This document shows, in pieces, positions 27,101 through 35,040 of a stretch of 38,139 nucleotides of DNA (position 1 is the stretch's first letter; every line of letters begins with the position of its first letter). The position numbers and the translations under genes were made by a program. A model generated the notes under the pieces. It saw only the letters and a program-made list of their open reading frames with translations. It did no database searches and had not been told where the DNA came from. Source of the stretch: Pseudomonas frederiksbergensis (GTDB taxonomy: Bacteria > Pseudomonadota > Gammaproteobacteria > Pseudomonadales > Pseudomonadaceae); NCBI RefSeq assembly GCF_003732275.1, contig NZ_MOBM01000008.1, forward strand, positions 16,201 to 54,339, written 5' to 3'.

Positions 27101-27198
27101 CCCGCAAGATTGTGAATGACTCCGGTGGTGGCGTGACCACTCTGGTGGAAAAAGACGGTAGCGACAGGGGCCGCATCATGTGGCGACAAATACAGTAA
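24091..27198 (+). CDS. pilY1: Type IV pilus tip adhesin/biogenesis protein PilY1
   Basis: This is a 1035-residue secreted protein. The first 28 residues are a signal peptide (cleavage AYA-FT). The N-terminal part (about 40-430) looks like a von Willebrand A domain. Its metal site reads LLLDDSKGMNS (51-56 DDSKGM), where the last Ser of DxSxS is Gly, so metal binding there may be weak. The C-terminal half (about 470-1000) is the beta-propeller PilC/PilY domain. DTNADGKVDSTD at 970-981 is a clear EF-hand/dockerin-like calcium loop. Calcium binding by PilY1 controls pilus extension and retraction in P. aeruginosa. A GTG at 24073 is in frame, but GGAGAG supports the ATG at 24091. It overlaps pilX by 11 nt. 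Confidence 0.93.
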   Translation: MRSEWRGGLCRLFCGTVLGLYLSAPAYAFTPSDSPLLNAAAVSPNVMLLLDDSKGMNSIIWAAGFDPTVARTPVAICLSNGSCLKGRDLDMTDTNIALSSLNHGTCDKNGWYGFYKNSVSGLDSLCLKLPDPVGREDTLYTANYLSYLISLANNADRDFTDGSIPNDYRMNVARNVSKTLVTSNRSLRIGLSTFNLAVGNHKNDGGYIVRSVSDLSAVSGTVTQAQADANYNDLIAGIDELSAQADTPLAEAYYEITRYFRGMTPYNNSTPTTYTSPIQYRCQRNYGVVITGGLPTFDHTFPTDDPLGGSRLPNWDGISNDGANPVGDKEGDTFYLDDIAKFAVDIDMRSTGTDITGKGWNALDFPKQNLNTYTVGFTTANQMLSDAASYGQGKYYQATDGAGLNSALSSALSDITAKAGSGGSGVTSGTTLTSNSSYFQTTYDTKDWRGTIKSFGFTSTGVVNTATVLWTTDTTIVPGATAPTYQSWNTETNAAVTLAYGNFSPAQQISLNQSLPTGITGSDLVEWSKGINRTGLKTRSVLLGDIINSPLVLAGPTDKTASDLVGDTTYSTYLATKAANMNSSLVVNANDGFVNVINSANGVRRYAYMPSSVLPLLRNIADPTYINGVSHKFLVDGQVGVFDAQLDSAWKTVAIGGTGAGGKTFYALQLFDASAGNVTKALWEISAPATASAANDFNDLGYAYARPEVARLPGADGRWAAFISNGYGSNSGVAALYVVDIRDGSLIKKIVVDSTETNNGLSSVKLRVNSQNVVQAAYGGDLKGRLWKFDLSGATPSTWGVAFSGKPLFTTAGGATQPITVQPLLADHASGGKEVFFGTGKFNEAADKTNKDLQAFYAVWDAEGGAGQITASSLQAQAVTGVFSGSTGQFITTSQNEVTYPAKKGWYLPLVYNNVLTGERVINQASLVSGRIVFTTASMDTTDPCASFGTGKLIELAAFSGKMLNYAVLDTNADGKVDSTDTISSGVIFTGGIPTLNAIVNDATRKIVNDSGGGVTTLVEKDGSDRGRIMWRQIQ

Positions 27199-27211
27199 GT
27201 GAGAGTGATGC

Positions 27212-27613
27212 ATGCGCAGATCCAACCAAGGTTTTACCCTCATCGAAATCATGATCGTGATAGCGATCATCGGGATCGTCATCACTATTGGCTATCCGAG
27301 CCTCACCGAGTATGTAAAAAAGGGCCGCCGTACTGAAGTGGCCGGGCTGCTTTCCGAACAGGCACAGATCCTTGAGCGCTTTTATTCGAAGAATAATGTC
27401 TACACCAATGCCACCGGTCTGAGCGCCGGCAATGATTTTTATACCATCACCCCGACCCTGACCGATCAGACCTTCCTGCTGACGGCAACACGCAAGGCCG
27501 GTTCGACCATGGCGAGCGACAAGTGTGGTGATTTCACGCTCACCAACACGGGCGTCAGAAGCATGGTCAATGCGACGGCCGGCCAGACCACCAAGAGTTG
27601 CTGGGGTCGCTGA
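27212..27613 (+). CDS. pilE: Minor pilin PilE
   Basis: This is a 133-residue minor pilin and the last pilus gene of the operon. The leader MRRSNQG is cut before Phe8, with Glu12 at +5 (FTLIEIMIVIAIIGIVITIGYPSLTEYV). C105 and C130 probably form the C-terminal disulphide loop usual in pilins. Its size and the GRRTEVAGLLSEQAQILERFYSKNNVY segment fit PilE rather than a major pilin. It starts 14 bp after pilY1, so there is no room for a pilY2 gene, which I recall between them in P. aeruginosa. In that species PilE links the major pilin to the PilVWX-FimU complex. Confidence 0.92.
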   Translation: MRRSNQGFTLIEIMIVIAIIGIVITIGYPSLTEYVKKGRRTEVAGLLSEQAQILERFYSKNNVYTNATGLSAGNDFYTITPTLTDQTFLLTATRKAGSTMASDKCGDFTLTNTGVRSMVNATAGQTTKSCWGR

Positions 27614-27669
27614 GTTTATTTTTCGGGCGCCCTTTACGCCCTCTGTCTATTGAACGGTTGGATCAGAAC

Positions 27670-28770
27670 ATGAGCAGGCAACAGCAAGTAGTGATTGTCG
27701 GCGGCGGGGTGATTGGCCTGCTGACGGCGTTCAATCTCGCGTCCGAAGTACAGAGCGTCGTGCTGCTGGACCGCTCGAATGTAGGTCAGGAATCCTCCTG
27801 GGCCGGTGGCGGGATCGTCTCGCCCCTCTACCCGTGGCGCTACAGCCCGGCAGTTACTGCGCTGGCTCATTGGTCACAGGATTTTTATCCACAGCTGGCG
27901 GAACGTTTGTTCGCCACCACTGGTATCGATCCTGAAGTGCATACCACCGGGTTGTACTGGCTGGACCTGGATGACGAAGCCGAAGCGCTCGCCTGGGCCA
28001 AACGGGAAAATCGTCCGCTGCGGGCTGTGGATATCTCTGCGGCACACGATGCGGTGCCGGTATTGGGCGCCGGTTTTTCGCGGGCGATCTACATGTCCGA
28101 TGTGGCCAATGTGCGTAATCCACGGCTGGTGAAGTCCCTCAAGGCGGCTTTGTCGGCACTGCCGAACGTGACAATTCATGAGCAGTGCGAGGTCAGCGGG
28201 TTTATCCGTGAAGGCGCTGCGGTGGTCGGGGTACAGACTTCGATGGGGGCCATTGCGGGTGATCAGGTGGTTTTGACGGCCGGGGCCTGGAGCGGTGATT
28301 TGCTGAAAAGCCTGGGCCTGGAACTGCCGGTCGAGCCGGTCAAAGGCCAGATGATTCTCTACAAGTGCGCGGCGGACTTCCTTCCAAGCATGGTCCTGGC
28401 CAAGGGGCGTTATGCCATTCCTCGGCGTGACGGGCACATTCTGATCGGCAGTACGCTGGAACATGAAGGCTTCGACAAGACGCCGACTGACACCGCGCTG
28501 GAAAGCCTGAAGGCTTCGGCGGTGGAGTTGATTCCGGCACTGGCGGATGCCGAGGTGGTGGGGCATTGGGCCGGGTTGCGGCCGGGGTCACCGGAGGGCA
28601 TTCCCTACATCGGTCGGGTGCCTGGGTTTGACGGGCTCTGGCTCAACTGCGGGCATTACCGCAATGGGTTGGTGTTGGCGCCTGCGTCGTGTCAATTGTT
28701 TGCGGATGTGATACTGGGGCGGGCGCCGATTATCGACCCTGCGCCGTATGCGCCAGTCGGACGAATCTGA
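27670..28770 (+). CDS. thiO: FAD-dependent glycine oxidase ThiO
   Basis: This is a 366-residue flavoprotein of the D-amino-acid/glycine oxidase (DAO) family. The Rossmann dinucleotide motif VIVGGGVIGL is at about 8-17. The C-terminal GHYRNGLVLAPASCQLFAD with its conserved Arg is typical of ThiO. In thiamine synthesis ThiO makes the imine of glycine for the thiazole ring. In pseudomonads it lies alone beside the pilus genes, away from thiG and thiS. The open frame extends 24 codons upstream, but MSRQQQVVIVGGG is the usual N-terminus. It is 56 bp after pilE and may be read through from the pilus operon. A degenerate REPIN follows. Confidence 0.92.
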   Translation: MSRQQQVVIVGGGVIGLLTAFNLASEVQSVVLLDRSNVGQESSWAGGGIVSPLYPWRYSPAVTALAHWSQDFYPQLAERLFATTGIDPEVHTTGLYWLDLDDEAEALAWAKRENRPLRAVDISAAHDAVPVLGAGFSRAIYMSDVANVRNPRLVKSLKAALSALPNVTIHEQCEVSGFIREGAAVVGVQTSMGAIAGDQVVLTAGAWSGDLLKSLGLELPVEPVKGQMILYKCAADFLPSMVLAKGRYAIPRRDGHILIGSTLEHEGFDKTPTDTALESLKASAVELIPALADAEVVGHWAGLRPGSPEGIPYIGRVPGFDGLWLNCGHYRNGLVLAPASCQLFADVILGRAPIIDPAPYAPVGRI

Positions 28771-28772
28771 CA

Positions 28773-28853
28773 GAAGATCAAAAGATCGCAGCCTTTCGGC
28801 AGCTCCTACATTGAATTGTGTTTCACCGCACTGTAGAAGCGCTGCGATCTTCT
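28773..28853. repeat. Decayed REPIN of the second family
   Basis: AAGATCGCAGCC (with an extra T) TTCGGCAGCTCCTACA near 28782-28810 faces TGTAGAAGCGCTGCGATCTTCT at 28832-28853. The right arm has lost the middle of the repeat, so pairing is partial. It lies between convergent thiO and pilR and is the decayed counterpart of the perfect repeat at 8032-8108. Confidence 0.75.
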
Positions 28854-28859
28854 AACAGT

Positions 28860-30200
28860 TCAATCCAGTCCCAATTTCTTGAGCCTGTAACGCATCGACC
28901 GAAACGACAGATTCAACCGCTGAGCCGCCGCCGTGCGATTCCAGCGGGTTTCTTCCAGGGCCTGGAGGATGAGTTTGCGTTCGACGTTTTCCAGATAGGC
29001 TTCCAGGTTGTCGATCTGCGTCAGGTCCGGCACACCGCCGTCCGGGTTGCAGTTGCCTTCAGCCAGGCGCAGGTCGCAGGCTTCGATCTGTTTGTTCTCG
29101 CACAAGGTATGGGCTCGCTCGAGCATATTCTCCAATTCCCGCACGTTCCCTGGAAACCGATAATTTTTCAGTGCATCGAGGGCTTGCGGGTGGAGTTTTG
29201 CAGCGGGCTGGCCAGTGCCAGTCGCCAGTCGCTTGAGCATATTGTTGGCCAGAAGCTCAATGTCGTCGCGGCGTTCGCGCAAGGGCGGCACCCGCAACTC
29301 GATCACATTGAGGCGGTAGTACAAATCCTGGCGAAAGCGTTCGGCGGCGACTTCGGCGTTGAGGTCCTTGTGCGTGGCGCAGAGAATGCGCACATCAACC
29401 ACGATTTCCTGCTGACCGCCAATGCTGCGAACAGCTTTCTCCTGAATCGCCCGTAGCAGTTTGACCTGCATCGCCAGCGGCAGGTCTGCGACTTCATCAA
29501 GGAACAAAGTACCGCCCTGAGCGGCCTGGAACAGCCCGGGTTTGTCTTCGATCGCGCCGCTGAAACTGCCTTTGCGATGGCCGAAAAATTCGCTTTCCAT
29601 CAATTCCGACGGAATAGCCCCACAGTTCACCGGCACGAACGGTCGGCTGGCGCGTGGACCTTGGTCGTGGATCAGTCGGGCGACCAGTTCCTTGCCGCTG
29701 CCGGACTCGCCGCTGATGTACACCGGGGCCTGGCTGCGGGCCAGTTTGTCGATTTGTTTGCGCAGGCTGCGCATTGGCAGTGAGTCGCCCAGTAGCCGAC
29801 GGTCGATGGCGCTGTTGGCGCCGCCTGGCGCAGGCAAGCTCAGCGCGCTGGTGACCAATTCGCGCAAGCGGCTCAGGTCGACCGGTTTGGTCAGGAAATC
29901 GAAGGCGCCAGCCTTGAGCGCGTTGATTGCCGTCTCCAGGCTGCCGTAGGCGGTGATCATCGCCACCGGCACTTGCGCATAGCGCTGCTGGATGTGCTGC
30001 ACCAGCGCCAGACCGGTGCCGTCGGGCAGGCGCATGTCGGTCAGGCACAGGTCGAACGTCTCCCGTGCCAGCAGTGCTTGCGCTTCTGCGAGGTTGCGGG
30101 CGCTGAAGGTGTCGAGTTTCATCCGTCCCAGGGTAATTTCCAGGAGTTCGCGGATATCCGGTTCGTCGTCGACTATCAGGATTTTTTGCCGTGGGCTCAT
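28860..30200 (-). CDS. pilR: Sigma-54-dependent response regulator PilR
   Basis: This is a 446-residue NtrC-type regulator that activates the major pilin gene with RpoN. The receiver domain (about 5-120) has D11/D12, the phosphorylation site D55 (CLTDMRLPDG) and K105. The AAA+ domain (about 140-380) has Walker A GESGSGKE and the sigma-54 contact loop in the form GSFSGA instead of GAFTGA. A Fis-type helix-turn-helix closes the protein (NRTAAAQRLNLSFRSMRYRLKKL). The ATG at 30200 lies 2 nt after the pilS stop; longer open reading upstream lies within pilS and is rejected. Activation by PilS on the same operon is expected. Confidence 0.96.
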   Translation of the reverse strand: MSPRQKILIVDDEPDIRELLEITLGRMKLDTFSARNLAEAQALLARETFDLCLTDMRLPDGTGLALVQHIQQRYAQVPVAMITAYGSLETAINALKAGAFDFLTKPVDLSRLRELVTSALSLPAPGGANSAIDRRLLGDSLPMRSLRKQIDKLARSQAPVYISGESGSGKELVARLIHDQGPRASRPFVPVNCGAIPSELMESEFFGHRKGSFSGAIEDKPGLFQAAQGGTLFLDEVADLPLAMQVKLLRAIQEKAVRSIGGQQEIVVDVRILCATHKDLNAEVAAERFRQDLYYRLNVIELRVPPLRERRDDIELLANNMLKRLATGTGQPAAKLHPQALDALKNYRFPGNVRELENMLERAHTLCENKQIEACDLRLAEGNCNPDGGVPDLTQIDNLEAYLENVERKLILQALEETRWNRTAAAQRLNLSFRSMRYRLKKLGLD

Positions 30201-30202
30201 GT

Positions 30203-31792
30203 TCAACTTTGTTTCCGTCCGTGAGCAAAAGTGATGCGAAAGCAGCCGCCGCCTTGGCGTGGTTTGAAGTCTAGGCGGGCCTGATTGCTTTCGCACAGCT
30301 CACGGGACAGATAAAGCCCCAGGCCAGTACCCTGGCTGCTGGTGGTAAAGAATGGTTCGAACAAGTGCGAGCGCTGGTCCGGCGATACGCCGGGGCCATC
30401 GTCCAGGACTTCAAGGGTCGGCAACTGGCTGTCTGGGTCAATAAACAACTCGAGCCAGGCCTGCGCCCGATCATGGTTCAGGACGCTATGGCGCCAGGCA
30501 TTGCGTAACAGATTGTCGAGAATCTGGGTCAGTTGATTCGGATCCATCAGGGTTTTGAAGTCTCCGGAACTGATGTGCAGGTGAATTTGCTGACGTTCGG
30601 TCGCCCCTTCGCGGGTTTCAGCGACGAAGTGCTCCAGCCACGGCCGCAGATCCAGCCGTTGCGGCACGGTTTGCTGGCGACGGGACAGTTGCAGGACGTT
30701 CTCGATTACCCGATTCATTCGCTGAGAGTGATCTTGAATAATCTGCGTCAGACGCCGATCCGCGCCGTTCAGTTCCTCGGATTCCTGCAGTAACTGCGCG
30801 GCATGACTAATGGCGCCCAGTGGATTGCGGATTTCATGGGCAATACCGGCAGTCAGGCGGCCCAAGGCTGCGAGTTTAAGTTGCTGTGCCTGTTGGGCGA
30901 TTTGGGCGAGGTCTTCGAGAAAAACCAGCGTCTGGTGGTGCGGGCTCTGGTCCAGGGCAATGAAACTCGGTTGCAGCTCAAGACCATTGCTGGCGATTTT
31001 CAGGCTTTGCGGGCGCAAAGTCGGATTGTTGAACCACAGTTGGAGCCGCTCGACCAACGGCATCAAATGATCGTCGATCAACTGGCCGTCCAGGTTTTCC
31101 TGCCCCAGCAAGGTCAAGGCGCTGTGATTGGCCAGTTGCACGCGCCGTTGGTCGTCGAGCACCAGAATGCCCGTGCGCATGCGTTGCAGGATCAGTGCGT
31201 TGAGGGCTTCGAGGCCGAGCACTTCACTGGCCCGCTGCTCGGCCAGGGTTTCGCTGACTTCCAGTCTTCGGATCAAGCCTTGCACCAGCAATGCAGCGGC
31301 AAAACACAGGGCGCCGAGAGTGCCGATTTGCAGGTAATCGTTGGGGCTGGTGGGATGGCTGAAGCTCAGAAGGAAGCTCAAACCCACGATGCCGAGGGCG
31401 CCAACTGCCGCAATCAGCAGGCCGATGCGCCCGCGCAGCAGGGTATTGCTGATGACCACCGACACGATCAACAGGTTGCCGATGGCGCTGGGCATACCGC
31501 CAGCGGCATAGAACAGGCCGCATAGCAGCAGGACATCGACCAGCGCCAGGCTGAACAACTGCGCCGGGTGCCGGGTGTTCTCCAGAAAGACCACCAGCAG
31601 GATATTCAGCACCAGGTACAACCAGCTGCCATTGCGCAGCAAATCGTCATTGGCGAACTTCAGCAACTGGTTGTCCATGTTGCTGGAGATCAACAGCACC
31701 AAGGTGACGCCGATACTTAAACGGTAGAGGTGATAGAGGCGCAGCAATCGCTGGGCCTGTTTGTGACCGGGACTGGGCGTCTCAGCGATCAC
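30203..31792 (-). CDS. pilS: Sensor histidine kinase PilS
   Basis: This is a 529-residue inner-membrane kinase, partner of PilR. About six membrane helices fill residues 18-175, then a PAS domain (about 190-300), the HisKA box GIAHEIRNPLGAISHAA with His319, and the ATPase domain (N box RNAWRHSV, LDDGPGVS, GTGLGLYLSREL). There is no usable ATG. GTG at 31792 or TTG at 31813 are the options. GTG gives MIAETPSPGHKQ and puts the histidine at 319, the number known for P. aeruginosa PilS, so it is preferred. PilS senses major pilin in the membrane. Its start overlaps the small gene at 31782 by 11 nt, which suggests coupled translation. Confidence 0.93.
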   Translation of the reverse strand: MIAETPSPGHKQAQRLLRLYHLYRLSIGVTLVLLISSNMDNQLLKFANDDLLRNGSWLYLVLNILLVVFLENTRHPAQLFSLALVDVLLLCGLFYAAGGMPSAIGNLLIVSVVISNTLLRGRIGLLIAAVGALGIVGLSFLLSFSHPTSPNDYLQIGTLGALCFAAALLVQGLIRRLEVSETLAEQRASEVLGLEALNALILQRMRTGILVLDDQRRVQLANHSALTLLGQENLDGQLIDDHLMPLVERLQLWFNNPTLRPQSLKIASNGLELQPSFIALDQSPHHQTLVFLEDLAQIAQQAQQLKLAALGRLTAGIAHEIRNPLGAISHAAQLLQESEELNGADRRLTQIIQDHSQRMNRVIENVLQLSRRQQTVPQRLDLRPWLEHFVAETREGATERQQIHLHISSGDFKTLMDPNQLTQILDNLLRNAWRHSVLNHDRAQAWLELFIDPDSQLPTLEVLDDGPGVSPDQRSHLFEPFFTTSSQGTGLGLYLSRELCESNQARLDFKPRQGGGCFRITFAHGRKQS

Positions 31793-32015
31793 TGGAGCCC
31801 GGGCCTTGCTCAAGGTGAGCCTGGCTGCAATACCACTGTTGTTGAAGGCTCAGCGCGCGGTCGCGGGGCAGGTGTACGCCGCAATGAGCACAGCGGACCA
31901 TGGGCGGAGCATCTTGCTCTCGTGGCGTGTTGGCACCCGCAGTCGGGCCCTTGAACTTGCGCCAGAACCATACCGCAGCGGCAATCAGGGCGATCCAGAA
32001 CAATAAACGAAGCAT
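31782..32015 (-). CDS. Small PP0621-type membrane protein with zinc motif
   Basis: This is a 77-residue protein. The first 20 residues (MLRLLFWIALIAAAVWFWRK) are one membrane anchor. The soluble part has CAHC (CxxC), then YCSQAH, four likely zinc ligands in a treble-clef arrangement. It resembles the small proteins called PP0621 family in Pseudomonas; the name is recalled, not searched. It lies directly upstream of pilS on the same strand and its end overlaps the pilS start, so it is the first gene of a three-gene unit with pilS and pilR. A role in PilS sensing is possible but unproven. Confidence 0.8.
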   Translation of the reverse strand: MLRLLFWIALIAAAVWFWRKFKGPTAGANTPREQDAPPMVRCAHCGVHLPRDRALSLQQQWYCSQAHLEQGPGSSDR

Positions 32016-32105
32016 GGTGAGCTGCTTTTTGAATAATGAATGGGCAGTTTAGCCAAGGACAGGTCAGGCGCACAGCGCAATACGCTCACCCCTGAAATCC
32101 GGCAA

Positions 32106-32132
32106 TAAAAAAGGCGCCTCGAAAGGCGCCTT
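32106..32132 (-). terminator. Intrinsic terminator of bamD
   Basis: AAGGCGCC (32111-32118) pairs with GGCGCCTT (32125-32132). On the minus strand it is followed by a T-run (the A-run 32107-32112 on the plus strand). It lies 20 bp after the bamD stop codon. Confidence 0.9.
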
Positions 32133-32151
32133 CTCGGCACAATCCCCAGCG

Positions 32152-33174
32152 TCAGTCGAACACGCCGAAGGTCATGTGGCTGAACCACGAGCGGTCGGCG
32201 TTGTTGGCTTCGGAATCGTGTTCCTCTTCTTCGATCACATCGCCATTTTCGTCTTTAGGCTTGAGATCGTTCGGAATCGCGTCCTTGGCGTCCTGGAACT
32301 GCTTTTGCACGTCCTGGTTGGCGCGGGTTTCGCCCGGCGGCAGCGGCGGACGGGATTCGATCAGGCCCAGGGTGGCCTTGCTCAGCCACGAACGGTTGTC
32401 GGCTTCGGCCACCGATGGCACGAACTGACCGTCCACCAGGCTTGGGTGGTTCGGGTAGTTGAGCTTCAGGGTTTGGAGACTGGTTGCGGCCAATTCGTCC
32501 AGGTGCAGACGCTGGTAGGCTTCAGTCATCACCGCCAGGCCATCACCGACCGACGGGGTTTCCTGGAAGTTTTCCACCACGTAACGACCACGGTTCGCGG
32601 CGGCGACATAGGCCTGACGGGTCAGGTAATAGTCGGCAACGTGAATCTCGTAGGAAGCCAACAGGTTGCGCAGGTAGATCATGCGCTGCTTGGCATCCGG
32701 CGAGTAGCGGCTGTTCGGGAAGCGACTGGTCAGCTGGGCGAACTCGTTGTAGGAGTCGCGAGCGGCGCCCGGGTCACGCTTGGTCATGTCCAGCGGCAGG
32801 AAGCGCGCCAGCAGGCCGACGTCCTGGTCGAAAGAGGTCAGCCCCTTGAGGTAGTAGGCGTAATCGACGTTAGGGTGCTGCGGGTGCAGACGAATGAAAC
32901 GCTCGGCGGCGGACTTGGCAGCCTCAGGCTCGGTGTTCTTGTAGTTGGCGTAGATGAGCTCGAGTTGAGCCTGATCGGCGTAGCGACCGAACGGATAACG
33001 CGACTCCAGGGCCTTCAGCTTGGCTGTGGCACTGGTGTAGCTATTATTGTCCAAGTCGGTCTGCGCCTGCTGGTACAGCTCGACTTCGCTCAGGTTTTCG
33101 TCTACGACTTCCTTCGATGAGCAAGCAGCGGTCAATGCGAGGATGGCGATCAGCAGCAGGTGTTTCACTTGCAT
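32152..33174 (-). CDS. bamD: Outer-membrane assembly lipoprotein BamD (ComL)
   Basis: This is a 340-residue lipoprotein of the BAM complex that inserts beta-barrel proteins into the outer membrane. The signal [17 protein letters not shown] ends in a lipobox with Cys18. Five TPR-like repeats fill about 30-245 ([45 protein letters not shown] is the first). E. coli BamD stops near 245 residues; here a tail of about 95 residues follows, with two copies of RSW[LF]S..T[LF]G (261-270 and 328-337), a proline-rich linker and an acidic run. The ATG at 33174 is chosen from the signal. It is divergent from rluD, as in E. coli. Confidence 0.95.
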   Translation of the reverse strand: MQVKHLLLIAILALTAACSSKEVVDENLSEVELYQQAQTDLDNNSYTSATAKLKALESRYPFGRYADQAQLELIYANYKNTEPEAAKSAAERFIRLHPQHPNVDYAYYLKGLTSFDQDVGLLARFLPLDMTKRDPGAARDSYNEFAQLTSRFPNSRYSPDAKQRMIYLRNLLASYEIHVADYYLTRQAYVAAANRGRYVVENFQETPSVGDGLAVMTEAYQRLHLDELAATSLQTLKLNYPNHPSLVDGQFVPSVAEADNRSWLSKATLGLIESRPPLPPGETRANQDVQKQFQDAKDAIPNDLKPKDENGDVIEEEEHDSEANNADRSWFSHMTFGVFD

Positions 33175-33224
33175 GGCGGCTTGCGTCCCTATGACGGCCG
33201 CTGTCTTGGGCGGGGCCGTCCTGT

Positions 33225-33230
33225 TATGAT
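33225..33230 (+). promoter_or_regulatory. Putative -10 element for rluD
   Basis: TATGAT is a fair -10 in the 151-bp gap between divergent bamD and rluD. The -35 at 17-bp spacing (TGTCTT) is poor. The leader would be about 90 nt. Confidence 0.35.
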
Positions 33231-33325
33231 GAGCGCCCCGATGAAAAGCCTCGGGGCAAAAGACGCCGTATTTAACCACAAGCGCGCAGCCGAAACCAAA
33301 GGCTGTGCCGACGCCTAGTCTGAGC

Positions 33326-34288
33326 ATGTCCGATAAAATTGAACTTCGCGCAGAGGTGCCGTCCGAATTGGGCGGCCAACGCCTCGATCAAGTCGCCGCA
33401 CAATTATTCGCTGAGCACTCGCGCTCGCGCCTTTCCGCCTGGATCAAAGACGGCCGCCTGACTGTGGATGGGGCGGTTATCCGCCCGCGAGACATCGTTC
33501 ACGGTGGCGCCATTCTTGAGCTGACTGCCGAGCAGGAAGCTCAGGGCGAATGGATCGCTCAAGACATCGAGCTGGACATCGTCTATGAAGACGACGACAT
33601 CCTGGTGATCAACAAGCCTGCGGGCCTGGTGGTGCATCCGGCCGCCGGTCATGCCGATGGCACCTTGCTCAACGCCTTGCTGCATCACGTGCCGGACATC
33701 ATCAATGTGCCCCGCGCCGGTATCGTGCATCGCCTGGACAAGGACACCACCGGTCTGATGGTGGTGGCCAAGACCATTCAGGCGCAGACACAGCTTGTCA
33801 CGCAATTGCAGAGCCGCAGCGTAAGCCGGATCTACGAGTGCATCGTGATCGGTGTGGTGACGGCCGGGGGCAAGATCAATGCGCCAATCGGTCGCCATGG
33901 CCAGCAACGTCAGCGCATGGCTGTGATGGAAGGTGGCAAGCAAGCCGTCAGCCATTACCGCGTGCTCGAGCGTTTCCGCTCCCACACTCACGTGCGAGTG
34001 AAGCTGGAAACCGGTCGTACGCACCAGATTCGTGTGCATATGGCGCACATCAACTATCCGTTGGTCGGAGACCCTGCCTATGGCGGTCGCTTCCGTATTC
34101 CGCCGGCCGCCAGTGTGACCATGGTCGAATCCCTGAAGAATTTCCCGCGTCAGGCGCTGCATGCGCGTTTCCTGGAGCTGGATCATCCGACCACTGGTAA
34201 ACGCATGAGCTGGGAATCGCCATTGCCGGACGACTTCGTCTGGTTGCTGTCGCTGCTCAAGCAAGACCGCGAGGCGTTCATCGGATGA
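33326..34288 (+). CDS. rluD: 23S rRNA pseudouridine synthase RluD
   Basis: This is a 320-residue enzyme that makes pseudouridines 1911, 1915 and 1917 (E. coli numbering) in helix 69 of 23S rRNA, needed for normal ribosome assembly. An S4 RNA-binding domain covers about 15-75 ([27 protein letters not shown]). The catalytic domain has [16 protein letters not shown] with the catalytic D138. RTHQIRVHM and GDPAYGG are further signature blocks. Upstream in-frame codons are rejected because homologues start [12 protein letters not shown]. It overlaps pgeF by 4 nt (ATGA), the usual rluD-yfiH pair, and is divergent from bamD. Confidence 0.96.
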   Translation: MSDKIELRAEVPSELGGQRLDQVAAQLFAEHSRSRLSAWIKDGRLTVDGAVIRPRDIVHGGAILELTAEQEAQGEWIAQDIELDIVYEDDDILVINKPAGLVVHPAAGHADGTLLNALLHHVPDIINVPRAGIVHRLDKDTTGLMVVAKTIQAQTQLVTQLQSRSVSRIYECIVIGVVTAGGKINAPIGRHGQQRQRMAVMEGGKQAVSHYRVLERFRSHTHVRVKLETGRTHQIRVHMAHINYPLVGDPAYGGRFRIPPAASVTMVESLKNFPRQALHARFLELDHPTTGKRMSWESPLPDDFVWLLSLLKQDREAFIG

Positions 34289-35010
34289 GTGACTGGCTGA
34301 TTCCCGACTGGCCTGCGCCTGCCGGGGTGAAAGCCTGCGTTACCACCCGTGCGGGCGGCGTCAGTCTGGCGCCGTTCGACAGCCTCAACCTGGGCGATCA
34401 TGTCGACGACAGCCCCGAAGCTGTCGCCGAAAACCGCCGTCGCCTCACCGATCATTTCTCTATTCAACCGGCCTGGTTAAAGCAGGTTCACGGCATTGTC
34501 GTGGCCCATGCTGACCCAAGCATTACGGCCACCGCTGATGCCAGCTGGACGACAACACCCGGTATTGCTTGCTCGGCGATGACCGCCGACTGCCTGCCGG
34601 CGCTTTTCTGCGACCGCGCCGGCACCCGGGTTGCTGCCGCCCATGCCGGTTGGCGCGGATTGGCGGCGGGTGTGCTGGAAGCGACCCTCGACAGCCTGGC
34701 TGTACCGCCCGAAGACGTGCTGGTCTGGCTTGGCCCGGCCATTGGCCCTCAAGCCTTTGAAGTCGGCCCGGAAGTGCGCGAAACCTTCGTCCAGCAATTG
34801 CCTGAAGCCGCCAAAGCCTTTGTGCCGAGCCAGAATGCCGGCAAGTTCATGGCCGACATCTATGCGCTGGCGCGTTTGCGTCTGGCCGCTCGCGGTGTAA
34901 CGGCTGTCTACGGTGGCGGGTTCTGCACCGTGACCGATCCACGTTTCTTTTCCTACCGCCGTAGTCCACGTACCGGCAGGTTTGCCTCTCTGATCTGGCT
35001 CGAACGCTAG
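34285..35010 (+). CDS. pgeF: Peptidoglycan editing factor PgeF (YfiH/laccase domain)
   Basis: This is a 241-residue protein of the YfiH family. It cleans up muropeptide precursors made with the wrong amino acid (L-Ser in place of L-Ala) in the cytoplasm; older annotation calls it polyphenol oxidase. The metal ligands are visible: the His of KQVHG, the Cys of MTADCLP and the His of AHAGWRG. Its length is normal. It starts inside the rluD stop (ATGA), so the two are cotranslated. clpB follows after 129 bp with its own heat-shock-type promoter. Confidence 0.93.
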   Translation: MSDWLIPDWPAPAGVKACVTTRAGGVSLAPFDSLNLGDHVDDSPEAVAENRRRLTDHFSIQPAWLKQVHGIVVAHADPSITATADASWTTTPGIACSAMTADCLPALFCDRAGTRVAAAHAGWRGLAAGVLEATLDSLAVPPEDVLVWLGPAIGPQAFEVGPEVRETFVQQLPEAAKAFVPSQNAGKFMADIYALARLRLAARGVTAVYGGGFCTVTDPRFFSYRRSPRTGRFASLIWLER

Positions 35011-35040
35011 ACTTCTCTGATCTACATCAACTGTACGACG

